Part shown: piece by piece, positions 1 to 7,496 of the stretch
Numbering within the stretch: position 1 is the first letter of the stretch
How the letters are laid out: each line of letters starts with the position of its first letter
Assembly: GCA_016926155.1 (NCBI GenBank)
Contig: JAFGPC010000031.1
Span: 1 to 34,026 of the forward strand
Reading direction: 5' to 3'
DNA length: 34,026 nt
Source of the DNA: Sedimentisphaerales bacterium
Lineage (GTDB): Bacteria; Planctomycetota; Phycisphaerae; Sedimentisphaerales; Anaerohalosphaeraceae
Notes under the pieces: model-generated
Told to the model about the DNA's origin: nothing
What the model saw: the letters and a program-made list of their open reading frames with translations, nothing else
The model's database searches: none
Made by a program: the position numbers and the translations under genes

Positions 1-99
1 CAGAAATTCGCCGTAGTTCGCCTTCGGAGCAAACCACGTACTCTGCCAGGGCAGCGTGATTCCCGTTCGAAACCCGATTGGCGATGTTTTTTGACCCAT
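1..99 (-). CDS. rpsC: 30S ribosomal protein S3, N-terminal fragment (cut by window edge)
   Basis: Only the first 33 codons are inside the window. The start ATG is at 99-97, and the translation begins [14 protein letters not shown], which matches the conserved S3 opening (MGQK-x-x-PIGFR-x-GI). A GGCAGGAAAT ribosome-binding stretch sits just upstream. S3 lies at the mRNA entry side of the 30S head; its KH domain would be beyond the edge. It follows rplV by 44 bases on the same strand, the canonical S10-operon order. The reading is secure despite the short length, because start motif, Shine-Dalgarno and gene order all agree. Confidence 0.9.
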   Translation of the reverse strand, partial: MGQKTSPIGFRTGITLPWQSTWFAPKANYGEFL

Positions 100-143
100 A
101 ATTTCCTGCCTATGATACTCTGTTTAACTGCTTACCTTTTGCC

Positions 144-692
144 CTATTCTTCGGTTACCGATACATGAATATGGCTGGCTTCTTTGCGAATAGGATGGGC
201 ACGACCACGATCTTTGGCGATCCAGCCCTTTGTGCCAATCCGACGACCGGCCCCGTCTACACGAGCTTCAATCACATATAAATTCTCCACGTCCGCCGCC
301 GCTTCATCGGCATTGGCAACCGCACTTTCGAGTACTTTTCGGATAAAGGATGCCGCCCGACGATGTTCAAATTTCAGCAGATCGAGAGCGTCCTGTACAT
401 TTCTCCCGAAAATCAATTCCGTTACGAGACGGGCCTTTCGCGGTGAAGAAGGAGCATACCGATAGGATGCTCGCCACTGGGATATCTCATTGGCTTCCAC
501 ACCCAATGCTCCCGCCAATCGATCCACTTGATCCATTGTTGGAGCCGGTTTAAACAATTTCTTCTGCCAGTTACGAATGGCACGCACGGCATCATCACGA
601 TTAAAACCGCCATGAGCCAAGTGCCCCGCCAGTTCATCAACGCTGACGTTTCTTTCTTTACAAATTCGGTTGAATTTTTCAACACACAACAT
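144..692 (-). CDS. rplV: 50S ribosomal protein L22 with an N-terminal helix-turn-helix-like extension
   Basis: Residues from about 77 to 182 are a full L22 core: YAPSSPRKARLV at the start, the AASFIRKVLESAVANA helix, then the KDRGRAHPIRKEASHI loop and C-terminus that line the exit tunnel. The first ~75 residues are not part of ordinary L22. They read like an XRE-type helix-turn-helix (VSVDELAGHL, then AVRAIRNWQK, then MDQVDRLAGALGV). The ATG at 692 has AGGA seven bases upstream and lies 38 bases after rpsS. An in-frame GTG at codon 66 also has a GGGAG upstream and would give a standard-length L22, so a second start cannot be excluded. The L22 identity is certain; the function of the extension is unknown. 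Confidence 0.95.
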   Translation of the reverse strand: MLCVEKFNRICKERNVSVDELAGHLAHGGFNRDDAVRAIRNWQKKLFKPAPTMDQVDRLAGALGVEANEISQWRASYRYAPSSPRKARLVTELIFGRNVQDALDLLKFEHRRAASFIRKVLESAVANADEAAADVENLYVIEARVDGAGRRIGTKGWIAKDRGRAHPIRKEASHIHVSVTEE

Positions 693-730
693 CGTTCTGT
701 CCTATGTCTATGTAACGGATCGACCGTTTC

Positions 731-1000
731 TTACTTCTTCTTACTGCCGGCATGCCCCTTAAACGTTCGAGTCAGAGAGAACTCGCCCAGCTTGTGGCCT
801 ACCATATCTTCCGTTACGAACACCTTGTTGAAGATCTTCCCATTATGCACCATGAACGTAAAACCCACGAACTCGGGAATGATCGTACAACTTCGCGCCC
901 ATGTCTTAATCGGATCGCGAGCACCGCTTTCGTTCTGCCGCATCACTTTCAGATACAGCTTCTCGTTTACAAATGGCCCTTTTTTCTGAGATCGTCCCAT
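731..1000 (-). CDS. rpsS: 30S ribosomal protein S19
   Basis: 89 residues, normal for S19. It opens [11 protein letters not shown] and carries the family signatures [16 protein letters not shown] and [14 protein letters not shown]19 binds 16S rRNA in the 30S head beside S13 and contacts the A-site finger region. It sits between rplB (44 bases upstream) and rplV (38 bases downstream) in standard S10-operon order, so it is cotranscribed with them. Nothing unusual is visible. Confidence 0.97.
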   Translation of the reverse strand: MGRSQKKGPFVNEKLYLKVMRQNESGARDPIKTWARSCTIIPEFVGFTFMVHNGKIFNKVFVTEDMVGHKLGEFSLTRTFKGHAGSKKK

Positions 1001-1044
1001 CCTGTTCCTTCAGCCCTTCCGCTGTTAACACCTTCCGGCACTGC

Positions 1045-1899
1045 CTAGAGCACCAACTGACCGTTACGTTTGTTTTTTCGCCGTCGAATAATCCATCGAT
1101 TATTCGGGTTGCGAGGATTTCGGGTCTTTCCACCCTTGGCCGGTACGCCTGTCGGTGAACAGGGATGTCGTCCACCGTTGCTGCGTCCTTCGCCCCCACC
1201 CATGGGATGCGCTACCGGATTCATCGCCTTGCCACGTACATGAGGACGCCGACCCATATGCCGCTTGCGTCCGGCTTTACCTATGCTTACATTCTGGTAA
1301 TCGCTGTTGCCCAATTGACCGATTGTCGCTCTACACTCCCTGCGTACCATTCGCATTTCGCCGCTGGGCAAAACCAATGTGGCCCAATCGCCTTCCTTGG
1401 CCATGAGCCGAGCTACACCACCTGCCGTACGAACCAGCTTGCCTCCCTGACCGGCCCGCATTTCAATATTATGAATCTCCACCCCCACTGGAATCGAACT
1501 GAGCGGCATGGCATTGCCGGCCTTGGGCTCGACTTCCCGTCCGCTTTCCACCCTATCCCCCACTTTCAAACCTTCCGGAGACAGAATGTATCGCTTCTCT
1601 CCATCCTGATAATGCAACAGGGAAATAAAGCAATTCCGGTTCGGATCATATTCAATCGTGGCCACCTTGGCCGGAACTCCGTCCTTGTCTCTTTTAAAAT
1701 CGATAATCCGGTAGATCTTTCGCGCACCGCCGCCACGAAATCTCACAGTAGTCCTGCCATGATGGTTCCGACCACCCGATTTCTTGATTCGCACACAGAG
1801 CGATTTCTCAGGCTTGTCAGTGGTCAAAACCGACTTATAATCGATCACCGATGCGTTTCGGCGACCGGCACTGGTTGGTTTGTATATTTTAATAGCCAT
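1045..1899 (-). CDS. rplB: 50S ribosomal protein L2
   Basis: 284 residues, close to the usual ~275. The N-terminal OB-like domain has the expected NHHGRTT and FRGGGARK motifs, and the C-terminal SH3-like domain has [15 protein letters not shown]2 binds 23S rRNA near the peptidyl-transferase centre and is needed for subunit joining. The normally near-invariant loop NPVDHPHGGGEGR reads [13 protein letters not shown] here: the His corresponding to E. coli His229 is kept, but the neighbouring Asp and the second His are replaced by Ala and Met. The end ([18 protein letters not shown]) is also somewhat longer than in E. coli. It follows rplW by 33 bases. Confidence 0.97.
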   Translation of the reverse strand: MAIKIYKPTSAGRRNASVIDYKSVLTTDKPEKSLCVRIKKSGGRNHHGRTTVRFRGGGARKIYRIIDFKRDKDGVPAKVATIEYDPNRNCFISLLHYQDGEKRYILSPEGLKVGDRVESGREVEPKAGNAMPLSSIPVGVEIHNIEMRAGQGGKLVRTAGGVARLMAKEGDWATLVLPSGEMRMVRRECRATIGQLGNSDYQNVSIGKAGRKRHMGRRPHVRGKAMNPVAHPMGGGEGRSNGGRHPCSPTGVPAKGGKTRNPRNPNNRWIIRRRKNKRNGQLVL

Positions 1900-1932
1900 C
1901 TGTCTGCCTCGTATAGATCAAAACCGCCGATA

Positions 1933-2211
1933 TTAAAATACGTCAATATGGAAATCCTCGTGGAGCACCACGACGGCTTTTTTCCAGTTTTTGGTCCGTC
2001 CAAAATGCCGCCCCCGGCGACGGGGTTTTCCTCTGACATTAGCCGTTCTGACTTCCACGACTTTGACGTTATAAAGTTTTTCCACTGCGTTGCGAATCTG
2101 GACCTTGTTGGACTTTGGATTTACCTCGAACGTGTAGGCATTGCGCGTACTGGCAAAATGCATACCCTGTTCTGTCACTAACGGTCGAATTATTACGTTA
2201 TAGTTATCCAC
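1933..2211 (-). CDS. rplW: 50S ribosomal protein L23
   Basis: 92 residues, typical length. Family features are IIRPLVTEQGM near the N-terminus, FEVNPKSNKVQIRNAVEKLYNVKV in the middle (here quoted only as the start FEVNPKSNK and end YNVKV) and a basic GKPRRRGRHFGR loop. L23 lies at the exit of the ribosomal tunnel and is the docking site for trigger factor and the signal recognition particle. It is 18 bases after rplD and 33 bases before rplB, in standard operon order. Confidence 0.96.
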   Translation of the reverse strand: MDNYNVIIRPLVTEQGMHFASTRNAYTFEVNPKSNKVQIRNAVEKLYNVKVVEVRTANVRGKPRRRGRHFGRTKNWKKAVVVLHEDFHIDVF

Positions 2212-2229
2212 GCCAGCACCTGTCGGACT

Positions 2230-2874
2230 TTATTCCTGTTCTCGGTTTATCAACGCCAGAAACGCATCTTTCGTAAACAACATCTTCTGTCGATTGCAGA
2301 TATCTCCGGCATTCAGTTCCGCCACTGGCATGATAGCCACCTTGGGAATATTGCGAATGGATTTGTACAGGTTCTCATCGCAGACAGGAACCGTCACCAG
2401 ACAACTCCGCTCAATCTTGAGGTTGTTCAGGACGCTCGCAAAATCGCGCGTTCTGGGAGCATCAAATTTCAAGTCGTCAATGAGAATTACATTTCCGCTT
2501 CGCAGCTTGGCCAGAATCGCGCTATCCCGGGCCAAACGGCGTTGCTTCTTGGGCATATCCTTGCTGAAATCGCGTGCAACTTTCGCAAACGTCATGCCGC
2601 CACCGACCCGCTTACCGGTCCGACTATTGCCTACACGGGCATTTCCGGTGCCTTTCTGGCGAAACAGCTTTTTGCCGGAACCGGCGACCATGCCGCGGCC
2701 CTTGGTCATCGCTGTACCCACATGCTTATTAGCATGGTACATAACAATCGCCTGCTTGAGCAGCGGATAACGGATCACTCCTCCGAGCACATCTTCATCC
2801 ACGCGAAGCGTCTCTATTTCTTTACCGTCTCGATTGTATACGGGTACGTCGATCATATCCGTATTCCGATCCAT
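2230..2874 (-). CDS. rplD: 50S ribosomal protein L4
   Basis: 214 residues, normal for L4. The extended tunnel loop is visible as GSGKKLFRQKGTGNARVGNSRTG, part of which (FRQKGTGNAR) is the family hallmark, where macrolide-resistance changes occur in other bacteria. L4 binds 23S rRNA and narrows the exit tunnel together with L22. In enteric bacteria L4 also represses its own operon, but no such leader mechanism can be claimed here. The start ATG is two bases after the rplC stop, so translation is probably coupled. Confidence 0.96.
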   Translation of the reverse strand: MDRNTDMIDVPVYNRDGKEIETLRVDEDVLGGVIRYPLLKQAIVMYHANKHVGTAMTKGRGMVAGSGKKLFRQKGTGNARVGNSRTGKRVGGGMTFAKVARDFSKDMPKKQRRLARDSAILAKLRSGNVILIDDLKFDAPRTRDFASVLNNLKIERSCLVTVPVCDENLYKSIRNIPKVAIMPVAELNAGDICNRQKMLFTKDAFLALINREQE

Positions 2875-2876
2875 GA

Positions 2877-3539
2877 TTATTTCTCTTTCTGCCTGTGGGT
2901 TTTAGAGCGGCGGATTTCCACATATCCACCCGCCGGGCCCGGCACCGAACCCTTGATCACCAGCAGGTTATTTTCTTCATCGATAAACAAAAGGCGGTGG
3001 TTCTTGCTGGTCACGCGAACTCCGCCCAACCGTCCGCTCATGCGCTTGCCTTTTTTAAGATTGCCGCCGTGTCCGCGGTCGCTGGCATGGCTGGCGATCG
3101 AACCGGGCGCACGATGCTTTCGCTCGGTACCGTGCGAACCGGGAAAACCGCCAAATCCATGACGCTTCATTACACCGGCATAACCTTTTCCCTTGCTGGT
3201 GCCCGCGACATCCACATATCTAACATCTTGAAAAATTGACACCTTTACATCGTCACCAGGGCCAAGCTCAACCTGATCTTTCTCACCCAGTCGCCACTCA
3301 CAAACAAATCGTTTTGCGGTAGATTCGACTTTGCCGGCATGTCCCGCCGCAGGTTTCTTGACACGAGATTTTTTGACATCGTCATATCCAAGTTGTAGCG
3401 CGGAATATCCGTCCGTCTCCGGCGTTTTAACCTGCATGACTTTGCACGGACCGGCCTGAAGCACCGTCACAGAAGTCATCCGACCTTCTTCGTCGTAGAC
3501 CTGTGTCATCCCTATTTTTTTACCTAGCAACATACTCAT
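2877..3539 (-). CDS. rplC: 50S ribosomal protein L3
   Basis: 220 residues. It opens LLGKKIGMTQVYDEEG and contains the core signature FGGFPGSHGTERKHRAPGSI and the RMSGRLG motif, all diagnostic of L3. L3 is a primary assembly protein of the 50S subunit that reaches towards the peptidyl-transferase centre. The Gln methylated in E. coli (GGQ-type context) is not evident here. The first ATG is preferred because AGGAAA lies six bases before it; a second ATG two codons later is possible. It is 96 bases after rpsJ and abuts rplD. Confidence 0.96.
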   Translation of the reverse strand: MSMLLGKKIGMTQVYDEEGRMTSVTVLQAGPCKVMQVKTPETDGYSALQLGYDDVKKSRVKKPAAGHAGKVESTAKRFVCEWRLGEKDQVELGPGDDVKVSIFQDVRYVDVAGTSKGKGYAGVMKRHGFGGFPGSHGTERKHRAPGSIASHASDRGHGGNLKKGKRMSGRLGGVRVTSKNHRLLFIDEENNLLVIKGSVPGPAGGYVEIRRSKTHRQKEK

Positions 3540-3635
3540 CGTCGATTTCCTCGTCGTCTCGGCCGACCTCGATCACTTTCCTAGGACGGCTTCGATTGTC
3601 ATTGCGTCATCGCAATAAAGACACCGACAGTCCTT

Positions 3636-3950
3636 TTACGCCTTAATCTTTACAAAAACGCCCGCAGGAACCACCAGCCTGTTTAAGGCTTCGACCGTGC
3701 GGGCGTTGGCTTCATGAATATCGATCAGACGCTTGTGCGTCCGCATTTCAAATTGCTCACGCGATTTCTTGTCAATATGAGGGCTGCGCAGCACCGTATA
3801 ACGCTCAATCCGCGTCGGAAGCGGTACAGGCCCGCTAACCCGTGCGTTGGTGCGCCGTGCCTGCTCTACGATCTCCTTGGCCGAGGCATCCAGGGCCTTG
3901 TGATCATAAGCTTCCATTCGGATCCTGATTCGTTCGGTCTCCGTGGCCAT
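3636..3950 (-). CDS. rpsJ: 30S ribosomal protein S10
   Basis: 104 residues, the usual length. The S10 signatures are [14 protein letters not shown] near the start and the [19 protein letters not shown] loop, whose start [10 protein letters not shown] is nearly invariant. S10 packs in the 30S head, and as NusE it joins NusB in antitermination complexes. It is the first gene of the S10 group, preceded by a 380-base leader with its own promoter candidate. The ATG has AGGA six bases upstream. Confidence 0.97.
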   Translation of the reverse strand: MATETERIRIRMEAYDHKALDASAKEIVEQARRTNARVSGPVPLPTRIERYTVLRSPHIDKKSREQFEMRTHKRLIDIHEANARTVEALNRLVVPAGVFVKIKA

Positions 3951-4330
3951 GTCTTGTCCTCAAAACCTTACGATTCAATTCGCTGTTTCCCAGCGATTCA
4001 ATACGTCAATTGACACTTCTACCAACACGTACTATTGAGAAGTCTTGAAACAGCCTCAAAAGCCGCGTTTCCCGTTCAAAAAGGCAGGAAAGACTTGATC
4101 GCTTCCCTTACATTCCCGCTTGTATCGTCTCAACCCGTCCCCCGCCGCCACAGGCTCAAGTACCTGTCAAATAGACACTGCGGGCCAGCCGATTCCTGCA
4201 GGGGCTTACTCTGTCATCCGTGTACAACATATACAACGAAGTGAACAGCCCAACTAGATACGCGTGATTTTCCTTTCCACGCTCGCTTCGGCCGTGAAAA
4301 CAAGGCTTTTAACACAGTAAAACAACCTTG
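3951..4330 (-). other. Long non-coding leader between fusA and rpsJ
   Basis: 380 bases with no convincing gene on either strand. It holds a promoter candidate at its upstream end, a small hairpin with flanking direct repeats near the rpsJ start, and the rpsJ Shine-Dalgarno. From the promoter the untranslated leader would be roughly 350 bases, long enough for ribosomal-protein feedback control. No known leader family could be recognised by eye. Confidence 0.6.
3971..4002 (-). repeat. Hairpin flanked by 9-bp direct repeats just upstream of rpsJ
   Basis: CGATTCAAT occurs at 3971-3979 and again at 3994-4002. Between and partly within them is an inverted repeat, TCGCTG (3980-3985 on the plus strand) with CAGCGA (3991-3996), giving a six-pair stem and a five-base loop. 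It lies about 25-50 bases before the S10 start codon in the leader RNA, a place where a protein-binding site could control translation. Its function is not established. Confidence 0.4.
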
Positions 4331-4334
4331 TCAA
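4306..4334 (-). promoter_or_regulatory. Sigma-70-type promoter candidate for the rpsJ (S10) operon
   Basis: On the minus strand there is a perfect TTGACA (4334-4329), a 17-base spacer, and TAAAAG (4311-4306; four of six matches to TATAAT). The -35 box overlaps the fusA stop codon, whose TGA is part of TTGACA. This would let the S10 group be transcribed independently of the rpo/str genes upstream. Confidence 0.6.
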
Positions 4335-6415
4335 TAGTAGTTTGCTAAAATTTTTTCAGAAATTTGCTCAGGCACTTTTTCATAGCAGAAAGGTTCCATA
4401 GAAAAGCTGCCTCGTCCTGCCGTAGCGCTTCGCACTTCCCCGGCATAACCAAACATTTCCACCAGTGGAACCTGGGCATCAATAACCCGCATGGCGGCAT
4501 GGAGTCGGGTATCGGTTATAATCCCTCTTTTAGCGATAAGTTGCCCCTGAACAGGCCCATAACAGGCCTCCGGAACCACCGCTTCAACCCTCATAATGGG
4601 TTCCAGCAGAATAGGCCTGGCCTCTTTAATCGCCTCGCGAATTGCCAAAGAAGCAGCCTGCTCAAAGGCCATTTCGGAAGAATCGACCGAATGGTAAGAA
4701 CCGTCCAGGAGGGTTACTCGGACACCTACTACAGGATATCCCCAAAGTGCCCCACTGGTCAATCCGGACATGGAGCCATGCTCCACCGCAGGGATATAAT
4801 CCCGGGGAATACTCCCACCAACTAGGGCGTTAGCGAACTCGTTCTCCCTGGCATAATGCCCTTTTTCATCAAATATCGGTTCTACCGACAGAATAACATG
4901 GCCGTACTGCCCCCGCCCACCAGTTTGTTTTATGAATTTCCCTTCCCCCCGTCCGGTCGAGGAAATCGCCTCCTTGTACGCCACTCGGGGTCTTCCTACA
5001 CGGATATCTACTCCCATATCCCGTGTCAACTTATGTTGCAGAATCTCCAGATGCAACTCACCCATCCCGCTGATCAGGGTTTGTCCCGTCTCTTCGTCGT
5101 ATTTACAGCTAAATGTAGGATCTTCTCGGCGCAATTTCTCAAGCGACTCGGCCAGTTTGTTTCGATCCGCACTGGTTCGCGGCTCAATCGACATACTGAT
5201 CACCGTTTCAGGGAAAGTGATGCTCTCCAACTCAACTGGCTTTTTTGTATCGCAAATCGTATCCCCGGTAAGGGTGTCCTTAAGTCCTACGACAGCTACA
5301 ATATCACCGGCCTGGGCCTGATCCCGTAATTCTCGGGAATTTGCATTCATCTCAAAAATGCGAGTAACATTCTCTTTACGATCCCTTGTACTGTTTAGAA
5401 CACGACTGCCCTTACGCAATTGCCCTTGATATAGGCGTAAAAAGTATAAATCCCCGTGTTTGTCTCCGGTGATTTTAAATGCCAGGGCCACCAGGGACTT
5501 ATCCGGATCGCATACAATTTCGATTTCCTGATCCTTTTTCCCTGGTTTGTGCCCTTTGACAGGAGGACGATCCAGAGGAGAAGGCAAAAAATCCGTCACA
5601 GCATCCAACAATCGACGAATCCCCATATTTCGTAAGGCCGCCCCGACGAAAACCGGATTTAACTTGCACGCAAGCGTTCCTTTACGAATCCCACGTTTGA
5701 GTAATTCCGGCTCGATTGGTTCATCATGGACAAAAGCTTCCATGAGCGATTCATCATACTCGGCGGCCGTTTCAATGAGCTGTATACGAGCGTTTTCCGC
5801 CTGTTCAAGTAACTTTGCAGGAATATCCTGTTCGATAAAACTGGCGCCTAACTGTTCCTGGTGAAATAATACTGCCTTCATGGAGATCAGATCCACTAAA
5901 CCGGAAAACCCCCCCTCGGATCCAATCGGCAGTTGCACAACTACCGGATGGGCCAATAATTTATTTCGGATGCTCTGAATTGACATCTCGAAGTCAGCGC
6001 CGGTTTTATCCATTTTATTGATAAAACACAAGCAGGGCAGATCGTATTTTCGGCCCTGCCGCCAGACGGTTTCACTCTGGGCCTGAACTCCTTCACTGGC
6101 ATCAAAGACGGCCACGGCTCCATCCAGAACGCGGAGGGATCGTTCGACTTCGGCGGTAAAATCCACATGTCCGGGGGTGTCGATCAGATTTATTGAAAAA
6201 TCCTTCCATGGACAGCGCGTGGCGGCCGAGGTGATTGTAATACCTCGTTCCTGCTCTTCCTCCATGAAATCCATCACAGCTGTTCCTTCGTGCACTTCCC
6301 CGATCTTGTACGTCTTGCCCGAAAAGAACAATATCCGTTCGGTAACGGTGGTCTTTCCGGCATCAATATGCGCCATAATGCCGATATTTCGAATTGTATT
6401 CAGATCCCGCGTCAT
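4331..6415 (-). CDS. fusA: Translation elongation factor G
   Basis: 694 residues, full length. The GTPase motifs are in order: AHIDAGKT (residues 15-22), the switch [18 protein letters not shown] and NKMD. Domain IV has GGRGQYGH and domain V ends normally. EF-G drives translocation of tRNA and mRNA and works in ribosome recycling. Sequence details near the N-terminus ([21 protein letters not shown]) differ from the most common EF-G I type, and Planctomycetes are known to carry divergent EF-G subfamilies (spdEFG), so this may be one; a tree is needed. It is 125 bases after rpsG, with a terminator-like hairpin in the gap. No clear Shine-Dalgarno precedes the ATG, which is odd for so highly expressed a gene. 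Confidence 0.96.
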   Translation of the reverse strand: MTRDLNTIRNIGIMAHIDAGKTTVTERILFFSGKTYKIGEVHEGTAVMDFMEEEQERGITITSAATRCPWKDFSINLIDTPGHVDFTAEVERSLRVLDGAVAVFDASEGVQAQSETVWRQGRKYDLPCLCFINKMDKTGADFEMSIQSIRNKLLAHPVVVQLPIGSEGGFSGLVDLISMKAVLFHQEQLGASFIEQDIPAKLLEQAENARIQLIETAAEYDESLMEAFVHDEPIEPELLKRGIRKGTLACKLNPVFVGAALRNMGIRRLLDAVTDFLPSPLDRPPVKGHKPGKKDQEIEIVCDPDKSLVALAFKITGDKHGDLYFLRLYQGQLRKGSRVLNSTRDRKENVTRIFEMNANSRELRDQAQAGDIVAVVGLKDTLTGDTICDTKKPVELESITFPETVISMSIEPRTSADRNKLAESLEKLRREDPTFSCKYDEETGQTLISGMGELHLEILQHKLTRDMGVDIRVGRPRVAYKEAISSTGRGEGKFIKQTGGRGQYGHVILSVEPIFDEKGHYARENEFANALVGGSIPRDYIPAVEHGSMSGLTSGALWGYPVVGVRVTLLDGSYHSVDSSEMAFEQAASLAIREAIKEARPILLEPIMRVEAVVPEACYGPVQGQLIAKRGIITDTRLHAAMRVIDAQVPLVEMFGYAGEVRSATAGRGSFSMEPFCYEKVPEQISEKILANYY

Positions 6416-6488
6416 GATTCGTTATACCGGTTTTTCGGATCGGCTTACATGAAACCGACCTGCAACACACACAATGCAGCGTCGATAT

Positions 6489-6523
6489 AAAAAAACCACG
6501 GATTTTCCGAAGAACCTCCGTGG
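6489..6523 (-). terminator. Rho-independent terminator or attenuator between rpsG and fusA
   Basis: On the minus strand a seven-pair perfect stem CCACGGA (6523-6517) / TCCGTGG (6502-6496) is followed directly by seven T. It begins 17 bases past the rpsG stop codon. This is a textbook intrinsic terminator, yet it sits inside the str gene group, so it probably gives partial termination or ends the beta/str transcript before fusA. Confidence 0.75.
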
Positions 6524-6540
6524 CAACATTTCAATCAAAA

Positions 6541-7017
6541 TTACTTCCAAGCGAAATGCGCAAAAGCCTTGTTGGCTTCAGCCATTCGATGCACATTCTC
6601 GCGTGTAGTCATTGCCGTTCCTTCTTTTTTAAAGGCGTCCATCAGCTCCGATGCCAATCGCGTAGCCATCGGCTTGCCCTTCTTGGCACGAGCAGCGGCC
6701 AAAATCCAGCGAAACGCCAGCGACTGTTGACGTTTAGGCCTTACTTGCATCGGCACCTGATAACTGGCCCCTCCAACACGACGGCTGCGAACCTCCAGCA
6801 TGGGTTTGACATTATCCACAGCCGTTTCAAATACTTCCAAAGGCTCGGTATCTTTGACCCGTTTTTTAATGATGCCCATCGCATCATAGAACACCTTTTG
6901 GGCGGCACTTTTTTTACCTTCCCACATGAGGCAGTTGATAAACTTGGCTACCAGTTTACTGTTATACACCGGATCAGGCTTGAGTTGCTCGGCCGATGCC
7001 GTGAATCGCTTTGCCAT
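6541..7017 (-). CDS. rpsG: 30S ribosomal protein S7
   Basis: 158 residues, typical for bacterial S7. Signatures include [17 protein letters not shown] near the N-terminus, [14 protein letters not shown] (the family hallmark is GGASYQVP) and [13 protein letters not shown]7 nucleates assembly of the 30S head and contacts the E-site tRNA; in E. coli it is also a repressor of the str operon. AAGGGAT lies just before the ATG. It follows rpsL by 36 bases and ends just before the terminator hairpin. Confidence 0.97.
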   Translation of the reverse strand: MAKRFTASAEQLKPDPVYNSKLVAKFINCLMWEGKKSAAQKVFYDAMGIIKKRVKDTEPLEVFETAVDNVKPMLEVRSRRVGGASYQVPMQVRPKRQQSLAFRWILAAARAKKGKPMATRLASELMDAFKKEGTAMTTRENVHRMAEANKAFAHFAWK

Positions 7018-7053
7018 TTCAATATCCCTTTTCAGTCCTCAACTAGACCGATT

Positions 7054-7419
7054 TTACGATTTTTTTGCGCCGTATTTACTGCGACCCTGTTTACGATTGG
7101 CCGTACCGGCCGTATCCAGCACGCCGCGCACAATATGATACCGCACACCGGGAAGGTCGCGAACACGACCGCCGCGAATTATGACGGTACTGTGCTCTTG
7201 GAGGTTATGGTCGATTCCCGGAATATAAGCAGTTACTTCCTTACCGTTGGTCAGACGAACACGGGCGATCTTCCGCAAGGCGGAGTTCGGTTTCTTGGGA
7301 GTCTGCGTTCTCACAATCAGGCACACCCCGCGTTTCTGCGGACACCCGGTAATGTCCGAGATTCTCTTTTTGCTCTTTTTACTACGCCCCTTACGGACCA
7401 ATTGATTGATCGTCGGCAT
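7054..7419 (-). CDS. rpsL: 30S ribosomal protein S12, with Arg at the streptomycin-critical Lys88 position
   Basis: 121 residues from the ATG at 7419 ([12 protein letters not shown]), chosen over an upstream start at 7431 because GGGAG lies five bases before it. The decoding-centre loop [11 protein letters not shown] is intact. The second loop reads [14 protein letters not shown], where E. coli and most bacteria have [14 protein letters not shown]: the residue aligned to Lys88 (E. coli numbering with Met) is Arg (residue 87 here, codon 7161-7159). Lys88Arg is an established streptomycin-resistance substitution elsewhere. S12 controls decoding accuracy in the A site. It opens the str gene group, 77 bases after rpoC. 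Confidence 0.96.
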   Translation of the reverse strand: MPTINQLVRKGRSKKSKKRISDITGCPQKRGVCLIVRTQTPKKPNSALRKIARVRLTNGKEVTAYIPGIDHNLQEHSTVIIRGGRVRDLPGVRYHIVRGVLDTAGTANRKQGRSKYGAKKS

Positions 7420-7496
7420 AACTTCTCCCAACGTGTTATATAGTTATCGATTTTTGCCTTTTGGCGCTTTCACTGTTCGAATTCAAATCCGGGCGA

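Noticed and set aside
1165-2181. Long plus-strand reading frames opposite rplB/rplW, and similar ones opposite rpoC and rpoB
   Set aside because: They are antisense to certain genes, lack Shine-Dalgarno sites, and their composition follows the codon pattern of the opposite strand.
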